This document shows positions 1 through 7,220 of a stretch of DNA of 12,989 nt, piece by piece. The translations under genes were made by a program, and so were the position numbers. The stretch is from Lactobacillus sp. (GTDB lineage: Bacteria; Bacillota; Bacilli; Lactobacillales; Lactobacillaceae): NCBI GenBank assembly GCA_014803905.1, contig JAAVAW010000024.1:1-12989 (forward strand). The letters run 5' to 3'. Numbering within the stretch: the first letter of the stretch is position 1; the number at the start of each line of letters is the position of its first letter. The notes beneath the pieces were generated by a model, which did not search any database, had not been told where the DNA came from, and saw only the letters and a list, made by a program, of their open reading frames with translations.

Positions 1-30
1 AATCATTGGTTAGCTACAGGTGAATTATAA
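1..30 (+). CDS. C-terminal end of an upstream gene (partial)
   Basis: Frame 1 reads NHWLATGEL and then TAA at 28-30. It is followed by a gap and the RBS of the next gene, so this looks like the tail of a gene that starts outside the window. Ten codons are too few to identify it, and a chance open frame cannot be excluded. Confidence 0.4.
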   Translation, partial: NHWLATGEL

Positions 31-87
31 TTTTCTTTGCTAAAATGGTAAAATTGAAGCAAATTTCAATATTTAGGAGGAAAATTT

Positions 88-267
88 ATGCCATTTGTAC
101 ATGTAGAATTAATTAAGGGTCGCAGTGATGAACAATTAACCAATTTGATGAAAGATATCACTGAAGCTGTTCATAAGAATACTGGTGCGCCAAATGAACA
201 TATTCATGTAATTATTAATGAATTAGACCATCATACTTATGGAAATAACGGAGAATGGAAGGCTTAA
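88..267 (+). CDS. 4-oxalocrotonate tautomerase family protein
   Basis: This 59-residue ORF starts at ATG 88, seven bases after a perfect AGGAGG at 75-80. It begins MPFVHVELIKGRSDEQ. Removing Met would expose the N-terminal proline that acts as general base in this superfamily, and the GR(S/T)xEQ segment carries the Arg11 equivalent. The length is usual for the 4-OT/YwhB/DmpI group, whose short subunits form hexamers of beta-alpha-beta units in the cytoplasm. By my alignment from memory to Pseudomonas 4-OT, the Arg39 position is His (NEHIHVII) and the Phe50 position is Tyr (HHTYG). The family assignment is secure. The substrate is unknown, and a catabolic 4-oxalocrotonate role is unlikely because no aromatic degradation genes are nearby. 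The gene is monocistronic, with a terminator directly after it. Confidence 0.88.
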   Translation: MPFVHVELIKGRSDEQLTNLMKDITEAVHKNTGAPNEHIHVIINELDHHTYGNNGEWKA

Positions 268-275
268 TTAAAGGG

Positions 276-309
276 GCAGATTAGCTAATTACTAATCAGC
301 TCTTTTTTT
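276..309 (+). terminator. Rho-independent terminator of the tautomerase gene
   Basis: A GATTAG/CTAATC stem, extended outward by GC/GC across an A-A mismatch, encloses a seven-base loop and is followed by seven T at 303-309. It separates the tautomerase gene from the regulator gene downstream. Confidence 0.8.
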
Positions 310-356
310 GTTTGTTATGATAAGAGGGACAAATAAATTAAGTTGGAGTGAAATAA

Positions 357-1289
357 ATGTCTACTTTAAAGGATGTGGCACAGGCTGCAGGTGTTTCGGA
401 ATCAACAGCTTCAAGAGCATTAAATGGAAATTTACGGATTAGTAAAAAAACGCGCGATTTAGTAAAAAAATATGCTGATAAATTGAATTATCATCCAGAT
501 TTTGCAGCAAAAAATTTAAGTCGGGGGCAAAGTCAAATTATTGGGGTAATATTTCCTTTACCCTTTAAAAGAGTAAAACCCGTTGATACTTTTCATTTAG
601 AAATTTTACGTGGGATAAATGAGGCCTTAGATTCCTCAGATTATAAAATTATGTTGGTCATGGGACGTAATGAACAAACTTTTTTTGAGCAAGTAAAATC
701 AATGGTCGAAGAAGTTAAAGTAAGAAAATTTGTTTTATTATACTCTGCCAAAGATGATCCAGTGATTAAATATTTAACTAAACTAAAAATTAATTTTATT
801 ATTATTGGTCATCCTTTTCATCATGAACGTTTTGTTGACAACGATAACTTTAAAGTGGGGCAAGCAGCAACGCAATTATTGTTGGCTAATTCACAAGTAA
901 AAAGACCTACATTTATTCGTACTAAACAAACGCGACCTTTTGAAGATGATCGTGAGGCCGGATATCGTGAAATTATGAAACAAAATAATTTGAATCCTGA
1001 GGTGATTATGATTGAAGACCAAGATGAAATTGGTAACGCTTTGAATCATTTAGAAGGGGTAATTTTTTCTGATGATCGTATTTTTCTTTATTGTGCTCGT
1101 GAGGTCTTAAAATATAACCTTCCGACAGTATGCTTTAACGAAAGTGAATTAGTAAAATTAATTTTTGACCAGGAAAAAATAATTAATTTGCAACCACAAT
1201 TATTAGGGAAAAAGGCGATTGAATTATTATTTAAGCCCCACATAACACATTATTTTGTGCCTTATCGCATTGAAAAAAGTAAGTCCTAA
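357..1289 (+). CDS. LacI/GalR-family transcriptional regulator, probable maltose regulator (MalR-like)
   Basis: This is a 310-residue cytoplasmic DNA-binding protein. The N-terminus (LKDVAQAAGVSESTASRALN) is a LacI helix-turn-helix over about residues 3-24. It is followed by the hinge-helix region (AAKNLSRGQSQIIGVIFP, about 50-67), where the Leu that intercalates into the operator is preserved. The rest is a periplasmic-binding-protein-like effector domain. It is somewhat shorter than the usual 330-340 residues. ATG 357 lies eight bases after GGAG (345-348). It sits directly upstream of, and codirectional with, the transporter-phosphorylase-phosphoglucomutase operon, whose promoter carries two LacI-type operators, so control of that operon by maltose or a derivative is the natural inference. 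The gene is visibly more AT-rich and less codon-biased than mapA, consistent with low expression. The family is certain; the effector is inferred. Confidence 0.9.
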   Translation: MSTLKDVAQAAGVSESTASRALNGNLRISKKTRDLVKKYADKLNYHPDFAAKNLSRGQSQIIGVIFPLPFKRVKPVDTFHLEILRGINEALDSSDYKIMLVMGRNEQTFFEQVKSMVEEVKVRKFVLLYSAKDDPVIKYLTKLKINFIIIGHPFHHERFVDNDNFKVGQAATQLLLANSQVKRPTFIRTKQTRPFEDDREAGYREIMKQNNLNPEVIMIEDQDEIGNALNHLEGVIFSDDRIFLYCAREVLKYNLPTVCFNESELVKLIFDQEKIINLQPQLLGKKAIELLFKPHITHYFVPYRIEKSKS

Positions 1290-1312
1290 GCTTATTTTTT
1301 TATTTTATTTTG

Positions 1313-1326
1313 TGCAAGCGATTGCA
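1313..1326 (+). promoter_or_regulatory. LacI-family operator 1 of the maltose operon
   Basis: TGCAAGCGATTGCA is a 14-bp imperfect palindrome with arms TGCAA and TTGCA around the central CG typical of LacI-family operators. It overlaps the -35 hexamer at 1322-1327, so a bound regulator would block RNA polymerase. It is less like the CcpA cre consensus than the other two sites in the window, which makes it the best candidate for a MalR-specific operator. Confidence 0.7.
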
Positions 1327-1350
1327 TAAATCTGAATTTGCTGGTATATT
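1322..1350 (+). promoter_or_regulatory. Promoter of the maltose operon
   Basis: TTGCAT (1322-1327) and TATATT (1345-1350) are separated by exactly 17 bases, predicting a transcript start near 1357 and a leader of about 47 bases. One operator overlaps the -35 box and another lies just downstream of the predicted start. Confidence 0.7.
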
Positions 1351-1361
1351 ATAAGCATGCT

Positions 1362-1375
1362 AGTAAACGCTTACA
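1362..1375. promoter_or_regulatory. LacI-family operator 2 / cre-like site of the maltose operon
   Basis: On the minus strand this reads TGTAAGCGTTTACT, which fits the catabolite responsive element consensus TGWAARCGYTWNCW. It lies at about +5 to +18 relative to the predicted start, a repressing position. CcpA or the adjacent LacI-family regulator could bind it; the sequence alone does not decide. Confidence 0.7.
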
Positions 1376-1403
1376 GTTACTTTATGGATTGGAGGAAAAT
1401 TTT

Positions 1404-2747
1404 ATGGATAAGCAAACTAAAAGTACTGGCTTGCCAACGCTTACTAAAGAAATGATTTGGATGATTAACTTTGGTTTCTTAGGCGTACAAATCGCTTTTA
1501 CTTTACAAAGTTCACAAATGAGTAGAATTTTCCAAACTATTGGTGCAAATCCTGATAGTTTAGGATGGTTCTTTATTTTACCACCACTAGCTGGTTTTAT
1601 CGTACAACCAATTATTGGTTCTTTATCTGATCGAACTTGGTTACCAAAATTGGGTGGACGTCGTTTACCTTACTTGTTGTTAGGTTCAATTATTGCCGTA
1701 ATTGTGATGATCTTATTACCAAATGCTGGTAGTTTTGGTTTTGGTTACGGGTCACTTGCAGCATTATGGTTTGGTGCCATTACTGTGGCTTTACTTGATC
1801 TTTCATCAAATATTGCTATGCAACCATTTAAGATGATGGTTGGTGATATGGTTAATGATGATCAAAAGAGTTATGCCTACGGGATTCAAAGTTTCTTATC
1901 AAACACTGGGGCAGTTTTAGCCGCAATTTTCCCATTTGTTTTAACTTTCTTTGGTGTTTCAAATGTTGCTAAAAAAGGTGTAGTACCTCAATCAGTTATT
2001 ATTTCATTTTATGTAGGTGCTGCAATTTTGATTATCACCACTTTATTTAGTGTTTTCCGTGTCCATGAATATGATCCAGCAACTTATGCTAAGTATCATG
2101 GCATTACAGAAGAAGATAACAAAGAGGGCGGTAATTGGTTTACTTTACTCCGTCAAGCTCCTAAAGCTTTCTGGACTGTAACTTTAGTGCAATTCTTCTG
2201 CTGGTTTGCTTTCCAATATCTTTGGACTTACTCAGTGGGTGCTATTGCTAAAAATGTATGGCACACTACAGATGCTACTAGTGCTGGTTATCAGGCAGCT
2301 GGTAACTGGTACGGTGTCTTAGCCGCTGTTCAATCAATTGCTGCAGTTATTTGGTCATTTGTATTGGCAAAAGTTCCAAATAAATACCACAAAGTTGGTT
2401 ATGCTAGCAGTTTAGCAGTTGGTGCAGTTGGATTTATTTCAATCTTCTTTATTACTGACCAATGGCTTTTAATTATTTCTTATGCTTTAGTTGGTATTGC
2501 ATGGGCCGCTATTAATACTTACCCATTAACAATTGTTACTAACGCTCTATCAGGTAAACATATGGGTACTTACTTAGGTTTATTCAACGGATCGATTTGT
2601 TTACCACAAATCGTTGCTTCACTACTTAGTTTTGTTTTATTCCCATTACTTGGTGGTTCACAAACTAATATGTTCATTGCTGGTGCAATTGCAATGGTTT
2701 TAGCTGCTATTTCAGTTGGTACAATTCGTGAAACTTACGTTGAGTAA
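1404..2747 (+). CDS. MFS (GPH/SUT-like) disaccharide transporter, probable maltose importer
   Basis: This is a 447-residue polytopic membrane protein with about 12 hydrophobic segments. After the second helix it has the loop SDRTWLPKLGGRRLPYLLLG, matching the SDR(x)nGRRRP signature of sucrose/maltose-proton symporters related to plant SUT and animal SLC45. ATG 1404 is the start because GGAGGA lies just upstream at 1391-1396. The open frame extends back to a TTG at 1338, but that codon lies within the promoter, upstream of the predicted transcript start. The gene leads the operon with maltose phosphorylase and beta-phosphoglucomutase, and no PTS or ABC component is nearby, so uptake of unphosphorylated maltose by cation symport is inferred. 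The exact substrate (maltose versus other alpha-glucosides) is not proven by sequence. Confidence 0.88.
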   Translation: MDKQTKSTGLPTLTKEMIWMINFGFLGVQIAFTLQSSQMSRIFQTIGANPDSLGWFFILPPLAGFIVQPIIGSLSDRTWLPKLGGRRLPYLLLGSIIAVIVMILLPNAGSFGFGYGSLAALWFGAITVALLDLSSNIAMQPFKMMVGDMVNDDQKSYAYGIQSFLSNTGAVLAAIFPFVLTFFGVSNVAKKGVVPQSVIISFYVGAAILIITTLFSVFRVHEYDPATYAKYHGITEEDNKEGGNWFTLLRQAPKAFWTVTLVQFFCWFAFQYLWTYSVGAIAKNVWHTTDATSAGYQAAGNWYGVLAAVQSIAAVIWSFVLAKVPNKYHKVGYASSLAVGAVGFISIFFITDQWLLIISYALVGIAWAAINTYPLTIVTNALSGKHMGTYLGLFNGSICLPQIVASLLSFVLFPLLGGSQTNMFIAGAIAMVLAAISVGTIRETYVE

Positions 2748-2804
2748 ATTTAAAAAGTAAAATAGAATTAAAGATAGTTATTTTCGAGTAGGAAGGAACA
2801 TAAA

Positions 2805-5057
2805 ATGAAACAAACATTTGATATTGCTCCATGGCACGTTACCACTACTAAATGGAGTCCTGAAGATAAACGTATTCAAGAATCTATTACTAGTTTAGCC
2901 AATGAAAATCTTGGTATGCGTGGCTTTTTTGAAGAAGGTTATTCTGGCGATACTTTAGAAGGTGTCTACTTAGGTGGTGTCTGGTTCCCAGATAAGACCC
3001 GTGTTGGTTGGTGGAAAAATGGTTATCCACAATATTTTGGTAAGATGATCAATGCTGTTAACTTTATGAAAGTAATTATTAAAGTTAATGGCGAACAACT
3101 TGATCTTGCTAAACAAACACCTGCCGATTTCAAATTAGATTTGGATATGAAGCAAGGTATTTTCACTAGAACCTTCACTGTTGAAATTGGTGGAACTAAA
3201 TTAGGTTTTAGTTTTGAACGTTTTGTAAGTGTTACTCAGAAAGAATTAGTTGGTCAACGGATTAAGATCAATAATTTGGGTAATGCAGAAGCAAAAATTG
3301 AAATTTCAAGTATGATCGATGCAGACGTTTATAATGAAGATTCCAATTATGATGAACAATTCTGGAACATTTTAGCTAAAAAGGCAGATGGCGATCATGC
3401 TGAATTAGTTTCAATGACCAAGAAAAATGATTTTGGTACCCCTCAATTTACTGTAGGTATGAAATCAACCACGAAGACTGATTTAAATCATAAAGAAGAT
3501 CGTGTAAATGAAAAATCAGTTGAAAATATCTTTGAAGGAACAATTGCAGCCGGCAAAGAAGTTGAATTTGAAAAGCGTACAATTGTTGCAACTTCAAGAG
3601 ATTTTGAATCTGAATCAGCAATTACTAACTATCTTGATGAATTAAGTAATGCTTTAGATTCAGAAAGTTTTGATGATTTACTTGCTCCACATATTAAGGA
3701 ATGGGCAAGTCGTTGGGAAAAATCAGATGTTGAAATTAATGGTGATGAAGGTGCACAACAAGGTATCCGCTTCAACTTATTCCAACTCTTCTCAACTTAC
3801 TATGGTCAAGATTATCGCTTAAATATCAGTCCTAAAGGATTTACCGGTGAAAAGTACGGTGGTGCTACTTACTGGGATACTGAAGCTTACTGTATTCCAG
3901 TTTACCTTGGTGTTGCCAACCCAGAAGTTGCGCGTAACTTATTAATGTATCGTTACAACCAATTAGATGGTGCCTTTATTAATGCTAAACAACAAGGTTT
4001 AGATGGTGCTTTATTCCCAATGGTTACTTTCAATGGGGTTGAATGTCACAACGAATGGGAAATTACTTTTGAAGAAATTCACCGTAATGGTGATATTGCT
4101 TATGCAATTTATCTTTACACTAATTACACTGGTGATCATTCATATGTACTTCATGAAGGTGCAGAAGTTTTAACTGAAATTTCTCGCTTCTGGGCTGATC
4201 GTGTACACTACTCACAAAGTAAGAACAAGTACATGCTTCATGCCGTAACTGGTCCTGATGAATACGATAACAATGTTAATAACGACTGGTACACTAACTT
4301 ACTTTGCCGCTGGACATTGCAATATACTTTAGACATTCTTGATCAAGTAGATCCAGAAGTTGCTAAGAAGTTAAACGTTACTGAAGATGAAAAACGTAAG
4401 TGGAAGGGCATCGTTGATAATATGTATCTTCCATATGATCCAGAAAAGAAGATCTTCCCAGAAAATGATGGCTTCATGGATAAGGACTTAACTCCTGTTT
4501 CTGAAATTCCAAGTGATCAATTACCATTGAACCAACACTGGTCATGGGATAAGATCTTACGTTCACCATATGTAAAACAAGGTGATGTTATTCAAGGTCT
4601 TTGGGACTTTATCGATGACTTTAGTAAGGAAGAAAAGAAGCGTAACTTTGACTTTTACGAACAATTTACTGTTCATGAATCAAGTTTATCTGCTTCAGTT
4701 TACTCAATTATTGCGGCTGACGTTGGTTACGAAGATAAGGCGGTTGAATTATATGAACGTTCAGCTCGTCTTGACTTGGACAACTACAATAACGATACTG
4801 CTGATGGTTTACACATTACTTCAATGACTGGTAGCTGGCTTGATATTGTTCAAGGTTTTGCTGGTATGCGTGTCCGTAATGGTGAATTACACTACGCACC
4901 ATTCCTTCCTAAGAAGTGGGATTCATACAAGTTCCGTCAAAGTTTCCGTGGTCGTATCTTAGAAGTTAAAGTTGATAAGAATGGTACTGACATTAAATTG
5001 ATCTCAGGAGACCCAATTACTATTGATTTAGCTGGTAAGAAACTAGAATTAAAGTAA
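2805..5057 (+). CDS. mapA: Maltose phosphorylase (glycoside hydrolase family 65)
   Basis: This 750-residue cytoplasmic enzyme has no signal peptide and is close in length to the Lactobacillus brevis enzyme (about 754). It cleaves maltose with phosphate to glucose and beta-glucose-1-phosphate, inverting the anomer. The fold is an N-terminal beta-sandwich (about 1-270), a linker, an (alpha/alpha)6 barrel holding TYWDTEAYC and HNEWEITFEEIHRNG, and a small C-terminal beta domain. The GPDEY motif places the catalytic acid at Glu486 (Glu487 in L. brevis). His670 in TADGLHITS matches the phosphate-pocket His671. The RBS is AGGAAGGA before ATG 2805, 57 bases after the transporter stop with no terminator between. 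Codon use is strongly biased, suggesting high expression. Other GH65 phosphorylases (trehalose, kojibiose) share this fold; the maltose call rests on residue match, length and operon. Confidence 0.9.
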   Translation: MKQTFDIAPWHVTTTKWSPEDKRIQESITSLANENLGMRGFFEEGYSGDTLEGVYLGGVWFPDKTRVGWWKNGYPQYFGKMINAVNFMKVIIKVNGEQLDLAKQTPADFKLDLDMKQGIFTRTFTVEIGGTKLGFSFERFVSVTQKELVGQRIKINNLGNAEAKIEISSMIDADVYNEDSNYDEQFWNILAKKADGDHAELVSMTKKNDFGTPQFTVGMKSTTKTDLNHKEDRVNEKSVENIFEGTIAAGKEVEFEKRTIVATSRDFESESAITNYLDELSNALDSESFDDLLAPHIKEWASRWEKSDVEINGDEGAQQGIRFNLFQLFSTYYGQDYRLNISPKGFTGEKYGGATYWDTEAYCIPVYLGVANPEVARNLLMYRYNQLDGAFINAKQQGLDGALFPMVTFNGVECHNEWEITFEEIHRNGDIAYAIYLYTNYTGDHSYVLHEGAEVLTEISRFWADRVHYSQSKNKYMLHAVTGPDEYDNNVNNDWYTNLLCRWTLQYTLDILDQVDPEVAKKLNVTEDEKRKWKGIVDNMYLPYDPEKKIFPENDGFMDKDLTPVSEIPSDQLPLNQHWSWDKILRSPYVKQGDVIQGLWDFIDDFSKEEKKRNFDFYEQFTVHESSLSASVYSIIAADVGYEDKAVELYERSARLDLDNYNNDTADGLHITSMTGSWLDIVQGFAGMRVRNGELHYAPFLPKKWDSYKFRQSFRGRILEVKVDKNGTDIKLISGDPITIDLAGKKLELK

Positions 5058-5074
5058 AGCAGGAGGCATAATTA

Positions 5075-5737
5075 ATGAAATTTGACGATCTTAAAGGCTT
5101 TGCTTTTGATTTAGATGGTGTTATTGCTGATACTGCACGTTTTCATGGTCAAGCTTGGAATGAAGTTGCCAAAAAGGTTGGTACTGAATGGACTCCAGAA
5201 TTAGCTAATAATTTAAAGGGTGTTAGCCGCATGGATTCATTAGAATTGATTCTTAAGGCTGGTGGTCATGAAAATGATTATTCCCAGGCTGAAAAAGAGG
5301 CTTTAGCAGAAGAAAAGAATAACAACTATCTTAAGTTAGTTGAAACATTGACTCCTGCAGATATCTTGCCTGGAATCAAAAGCTTTCTTGATGAATTAAA
5401 GGCTAAAAATTATAAAATTGCCTTAGCATCAGCATCTAAAAATGCACCAAAGATTTTAAAGCAATTGCAATTAACTGATTATTTTGATGGTATTGTGAAC
5501 CCGGCTGAATTAAAGAAGGGCAAGCCAGATCCAGAAATTTATCTTGAAGCTGCAAAGTCAATTAACCTAAAACCTGATCAAGTTGCTGGAATTGAAGATG
5601 CCCAAGCAGGAATTGCTTCAATTAATGCTGCCGGTGAACTTTCAATTGGTATTGGTGAAAGTCTTAAAGATGCAGATATTAAATTTGCTGATACTAGTGA
5701 AATGACATTAGCGGCAATCAAAGCACGCATGGCTTAA
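5075..5737 (+). CDS. pgmB: Beta-phosphoglucomutase (HAD superfamily)
   Basis: This 220-residue cytoplasmic enzyme converts beta-glucose-1-phosphate from maltose phosphorolysis to glucose-6-phosphate through beta-glucose-1,6-bisphosphate. The HAD motif FDLDGVIADT supplies the nucleophile Asp12 and acid/base Asp14 (Asp8 and Asp10 in the L. lactis enzyme). DTARFH contains the conserved cap-hinge His, and LKGVSRMDSL holds the cap-domain Arg that reads the substrate. LASASKN is motif II, GKPDPEIYL gives the motif III Lys, and GIEDAQAGI supplies the metal ligands Glu174 and Asp175. Length and motif order match beta-PGM closely. The start follows AGGAGG (5061-5066), and the gap to mapA is only 17 bases, so the two are cotranscribed and probably coexpressed. 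Confidence 0.95.
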   Translation: MKFDDLKGFAFDLDGVIADTARFHGQAWNEVAKKVGTEWTPELANNLKGVSRMDSLELILKAGGHENDYSQAEKEALAEEKNNNYLKLVETLTPADILPGIKSFLDELKAKNYKIALASASKNAPKILKQLQLTDYFDGIVNPAELKKGKPDPEIYLEAAKSINLKPDQVAGIEDAQAGIASINAAGELSIGIGESLKDADIKFADTSEMTLAAIKARMA

Positions 5738-5754
5738 TTACTTTAAAGATTAAT

Positions 5755-5794
5755 AAAAAAGATCTCTTAGAAAATTTTCTAAGAGATCTTTTTT
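5755..5794. terminator. Bidirectional terminator between pgmB and the epimerase gene
   Basis: A perfect 40-bp inverted repeat: 20 bases at 5755-5774 are exactly mirrored at 5775-5794. It has A6 on the left and T6 on the right, so it terminates the maltose operon on the plus strand and the convergent epimerase gene on the minus strand. Confidence 0.93.
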
Positions 5795-5803
5795 GAATTA
5801 AAA

Positions 5804-6838
5804 TTAATATTTAATTTCATAATGAATTTGATGGTGAACAGGAGCAAGAGGACGCAAAGTTATATCACCAAATTCTGGATAGTTAGTGGCATCAGGTAAA
5901 TTCTGAGCTTCTAAGGCTAAAGCTGACCAATTACCGCTATGGTTGAGGGGTGCATCTTCAGGTAAACCATTAGCCGAAAACATGACTAAGGCATTACGAT
6001 CAGAATACATCCGCATTTCGCGTCCAGATTTGGGATCACTTAAGATAGCGATTGGTTCATAACCATAAGTTGAACTTGGTTTAACAATAAAGAAATCATC
6101 ATAACCCTTTTCGCGAGTTTTATTCATTTCGGCCAAGGCATCTTTTAATGAATTACCATTTTTAAAGTTATAGCCTTTACCTGCATTAGTAATTAATTCT
6201 CCAGTAGGTAACTTTTCATCATCAACAGCCAAGTGATAGTTAGAATTGATCGTTAAATTTTGCCCTTCAATTGTTTTATCTGTTTCACTTAAATTCCAGT
6301 ATGTATGACTAGTAGGATTGAAGAGAGTAGGTCCATCACTTTGACCATAAAGATCAATCGTTACTCGATCCAGATTATCTAAAGTGTAGACTACATAAAT
6401 ATCTGTTGTAGCCGGCATCCCGTCATTATCAGGCGAAAATGTTTGGTGCAAGACAACTTGACCACTATCTTTAAATACTTTAGCTTCGGCATCCCAGAAG
6501 TGATTTTGCCAGCCTTTGTCACCACTATGAATATTATTATTACCTTCATTTTTTTGAATGTGATAAGTTTTACCGTCAATTTCAAATTCGGCGTTTTTAG
6601 TTCGATTTGCAACTGGTCCAATTAATTGTCCAATACTATAACCAGCTTTTAAATAATCCGCCATTGAGTTGCCGGCTAATAATAAGTTAAACTGACCATT
6701 TTTGGTAGGAATCGAATATTCTTGCCAAATTCCGCCATAATTCAAGACACTCATTCTGACACCATGATCGTTTTCAATGGTATAACGAGTTACTGAATCA
6801 TGATTTATTTTTCCAAAGTCATTTTCATAAACTTGCAT
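5804..6838 (-). CDS. Aldose 1-epimerase (galactose mutarotase family), possibly acting on maltose
   Basis: This 344-residue cytoplasmic beta-sandwich enzyme interconverts alpha and beta anomers of aldoses. NNNIHSG supplies His104 and TSHTYWNL supplies His178, aligning with catalytic His96 and His170 of the L. lactis mutarotase. ALEAQNLPDA supplies Glu310, aligning with Glu304. ATG 6838 is chosen because AAAGGAG lies just upstream; the frame runs back to a TTG at 6859, but that codon lies inside the operator. The gene is convergent with the maltose operon, shares its terminator and has a matching operator. Maltose phosphorylase produces a defined anomer and a maltose 1-epimerase activity is known from lactobacilli, so a role in maltose use is plausible. 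Galactose or glucose mutarotation cannot be excluded. Confidence 0.9.
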   Translation of the reverse strand: MQVYENDFGKINHDSVTRYTIENDHGVRMSVLNYGGIWQEYSIPTKNGQFNLLLAGNSMADYLKAGYSIGQLIGPVANRTKNAEFEIDGKTYHIQKNEGNNNIHSGDKGWQNHFWDAEAKVFKDSGQVVLHQTFSPDNDGMPATTDIYVVYTLDNLDRVTIDLYGQSDGPTLFNPTSHTYWNLSETDKTIEGQNLTINSNYHLAVDDEKLPTGELITNAGKGYNFKNGNSLKDALAEMNKTREKGYDDFFIVKPSSTYGYEPIAILSDPKSGREMRMYSDRNALVMFSANGLPEDAPLNHSGNWSALALEAQNLPDATNYPEFGDITLRPLAPVHHQIHYEIKY

Positions 6839-6854
6839 TTCAGCTACTCCTTTC

Positions 6855-6868
6855 AGCAAACGCTTTCA
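6855..6868 (-). promoter_or_regulatory. cre-like / LacI-family operator of the epimerase gene
   Basis: The minus strand reads TGAAAGCGTTTGCT, a full match to TGWAARCGYTWNCW and nearly the same as operator 2 of the maltose operon (TGTAAGCGTTTACT). It lies immediately downstream of a probable -10 box (TAAAAT, 6874-6879 on the minus strand), covering the expected transcript start. Either CcpA or the MalR-like regulator would repress from here. Confidence 0.75.
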
Positions 6869-6873
6869 CATGT

Positions 6874-6879
6874 ATTTTA
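6874..6879 (-). promoter_or_regulatory. Probable -10 box of the epimerase gene
   Basis: TAAAAT on the minus strand, 36 bases from the start codon. No good -35 hexamer is visible at 16-18 bases upstream, so the promoter is weak or depends on upstream AT-rich DNA. Confidence 0.4.
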
Positions 6880-6902
6880 ACATAGTTATAAATAAAGATA
6901 AG

Positions 6903-6937
6903 AAAAAAGGAATGTCCGATAATAGACATCCCTTTTT
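6903..6937. terminator. Terminator after the 37-codon ORF
   Basis: The stem 6909-6916 with 6925-6932 (GGGATGTC with GACATTCC on the minus strand, one G-T pair) encloses an eight-base loop. It has six A on the left and five T on the right, so it can work in both directions. It ends the minus-strand small-ORF transcript and insulates the epimerase gene. Confidence 0.8.
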
Positions 6938-6953
6938 AGGTGGTAAATATAAA

Positions 6954-7067
6954 TTAATCTTCTTTTTTAGCTTCACTTAAGGCCTTCATAATTGAAGGGT
7001 TCTTTGAATGACAGTCTTTAATCATTTGAAGATCTTCTTCAGTTAATTTAACAGTGTATTTAGTCAT
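6954..7067 (-). CDS. Small unrecognised protein, 37 residues
   Basis: The ORF begins MTKYTVKLTEEDLQMIKDC and ends KKED. It is preceded by GTGAGG, with spacing suited to the ATG at 7067, and followed within 17 bases by a rho-independent terminator, so it has the layout of a real monocistronic gene. The product is hydrophilic and lysine/glutamate rich, with a probable single helix from about residue 9 and one Cys at 19. It has no signal peptide or membrane segment. I do not recognise a family. The TVKLTEEDLQMI opening resembles the start of short helical cytosolic proteins, but that is only an impression. It is divergent from the FMN-protein gene at 7221. It could also be a small regulatory RNA containing a chance ORF. 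Confidence 0.6.
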   Translation of the reverse strand: MTKYTVKLTEEDLQMIKDCHSKNPSIMKALSEAKKED

Positions 7068-7119
7068 AATAATTCCTCACTTTTTATTTTTATAAGTTAA
7101 CTATAGCTCATTTTTTAAA

Positions 7120-7129
7120 ATGTGCACAT
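7120..7129. promoter_or_regulatory. Perfect 10-bp palindrome between divergent genes
   Basis: ATGTGCACAT is a perfect palindrome, with flanks AAA and CTTT that nearly continue the symmetry. It lies in the 153-base gap between the divergent small ORF and FMN-protein gene, where a shared regulator could bind. No known regulator motif is recognised, and no strong promoter hexamers could be assigned in either direction; TAAAAT near 7160 is a possible plus-strand -10. Confidence 0.3.
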
Positions 7130-7220
7130 CTTTTTCAAAGAATTTTTGAGTTTTGATTGTAAAATAAAGATGAAAAGAAATTGATTTAAGTAAGAACTAT
7201 TTTTTAGAAAGGAAAAGATA

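Noticed and set aside
1338..1403. Upstream TTG extension of the transporter (22 extra residues)
   Set aside because: It begins upstream of the predicted transcript start, overlaps the -10 box and operator 2, and has no RBS; ATG 1404 has GGAGGA in place.
6391..6625. Open frames on both strands inside the epimerase gene
   Set aside because: They lie inside a well-supported gene, lack an RBS and encode low-complexity sequence without family features; the same applies to open frames within mapA, rplU, mmuM and mmuP.
6839..6859. TTG extension of the epimerase (7 extra residues)
   Set aside because: It overlaps the cre-like operator, and its extra codons include the RBS AAAGGAG that serves the ATG at 6838.
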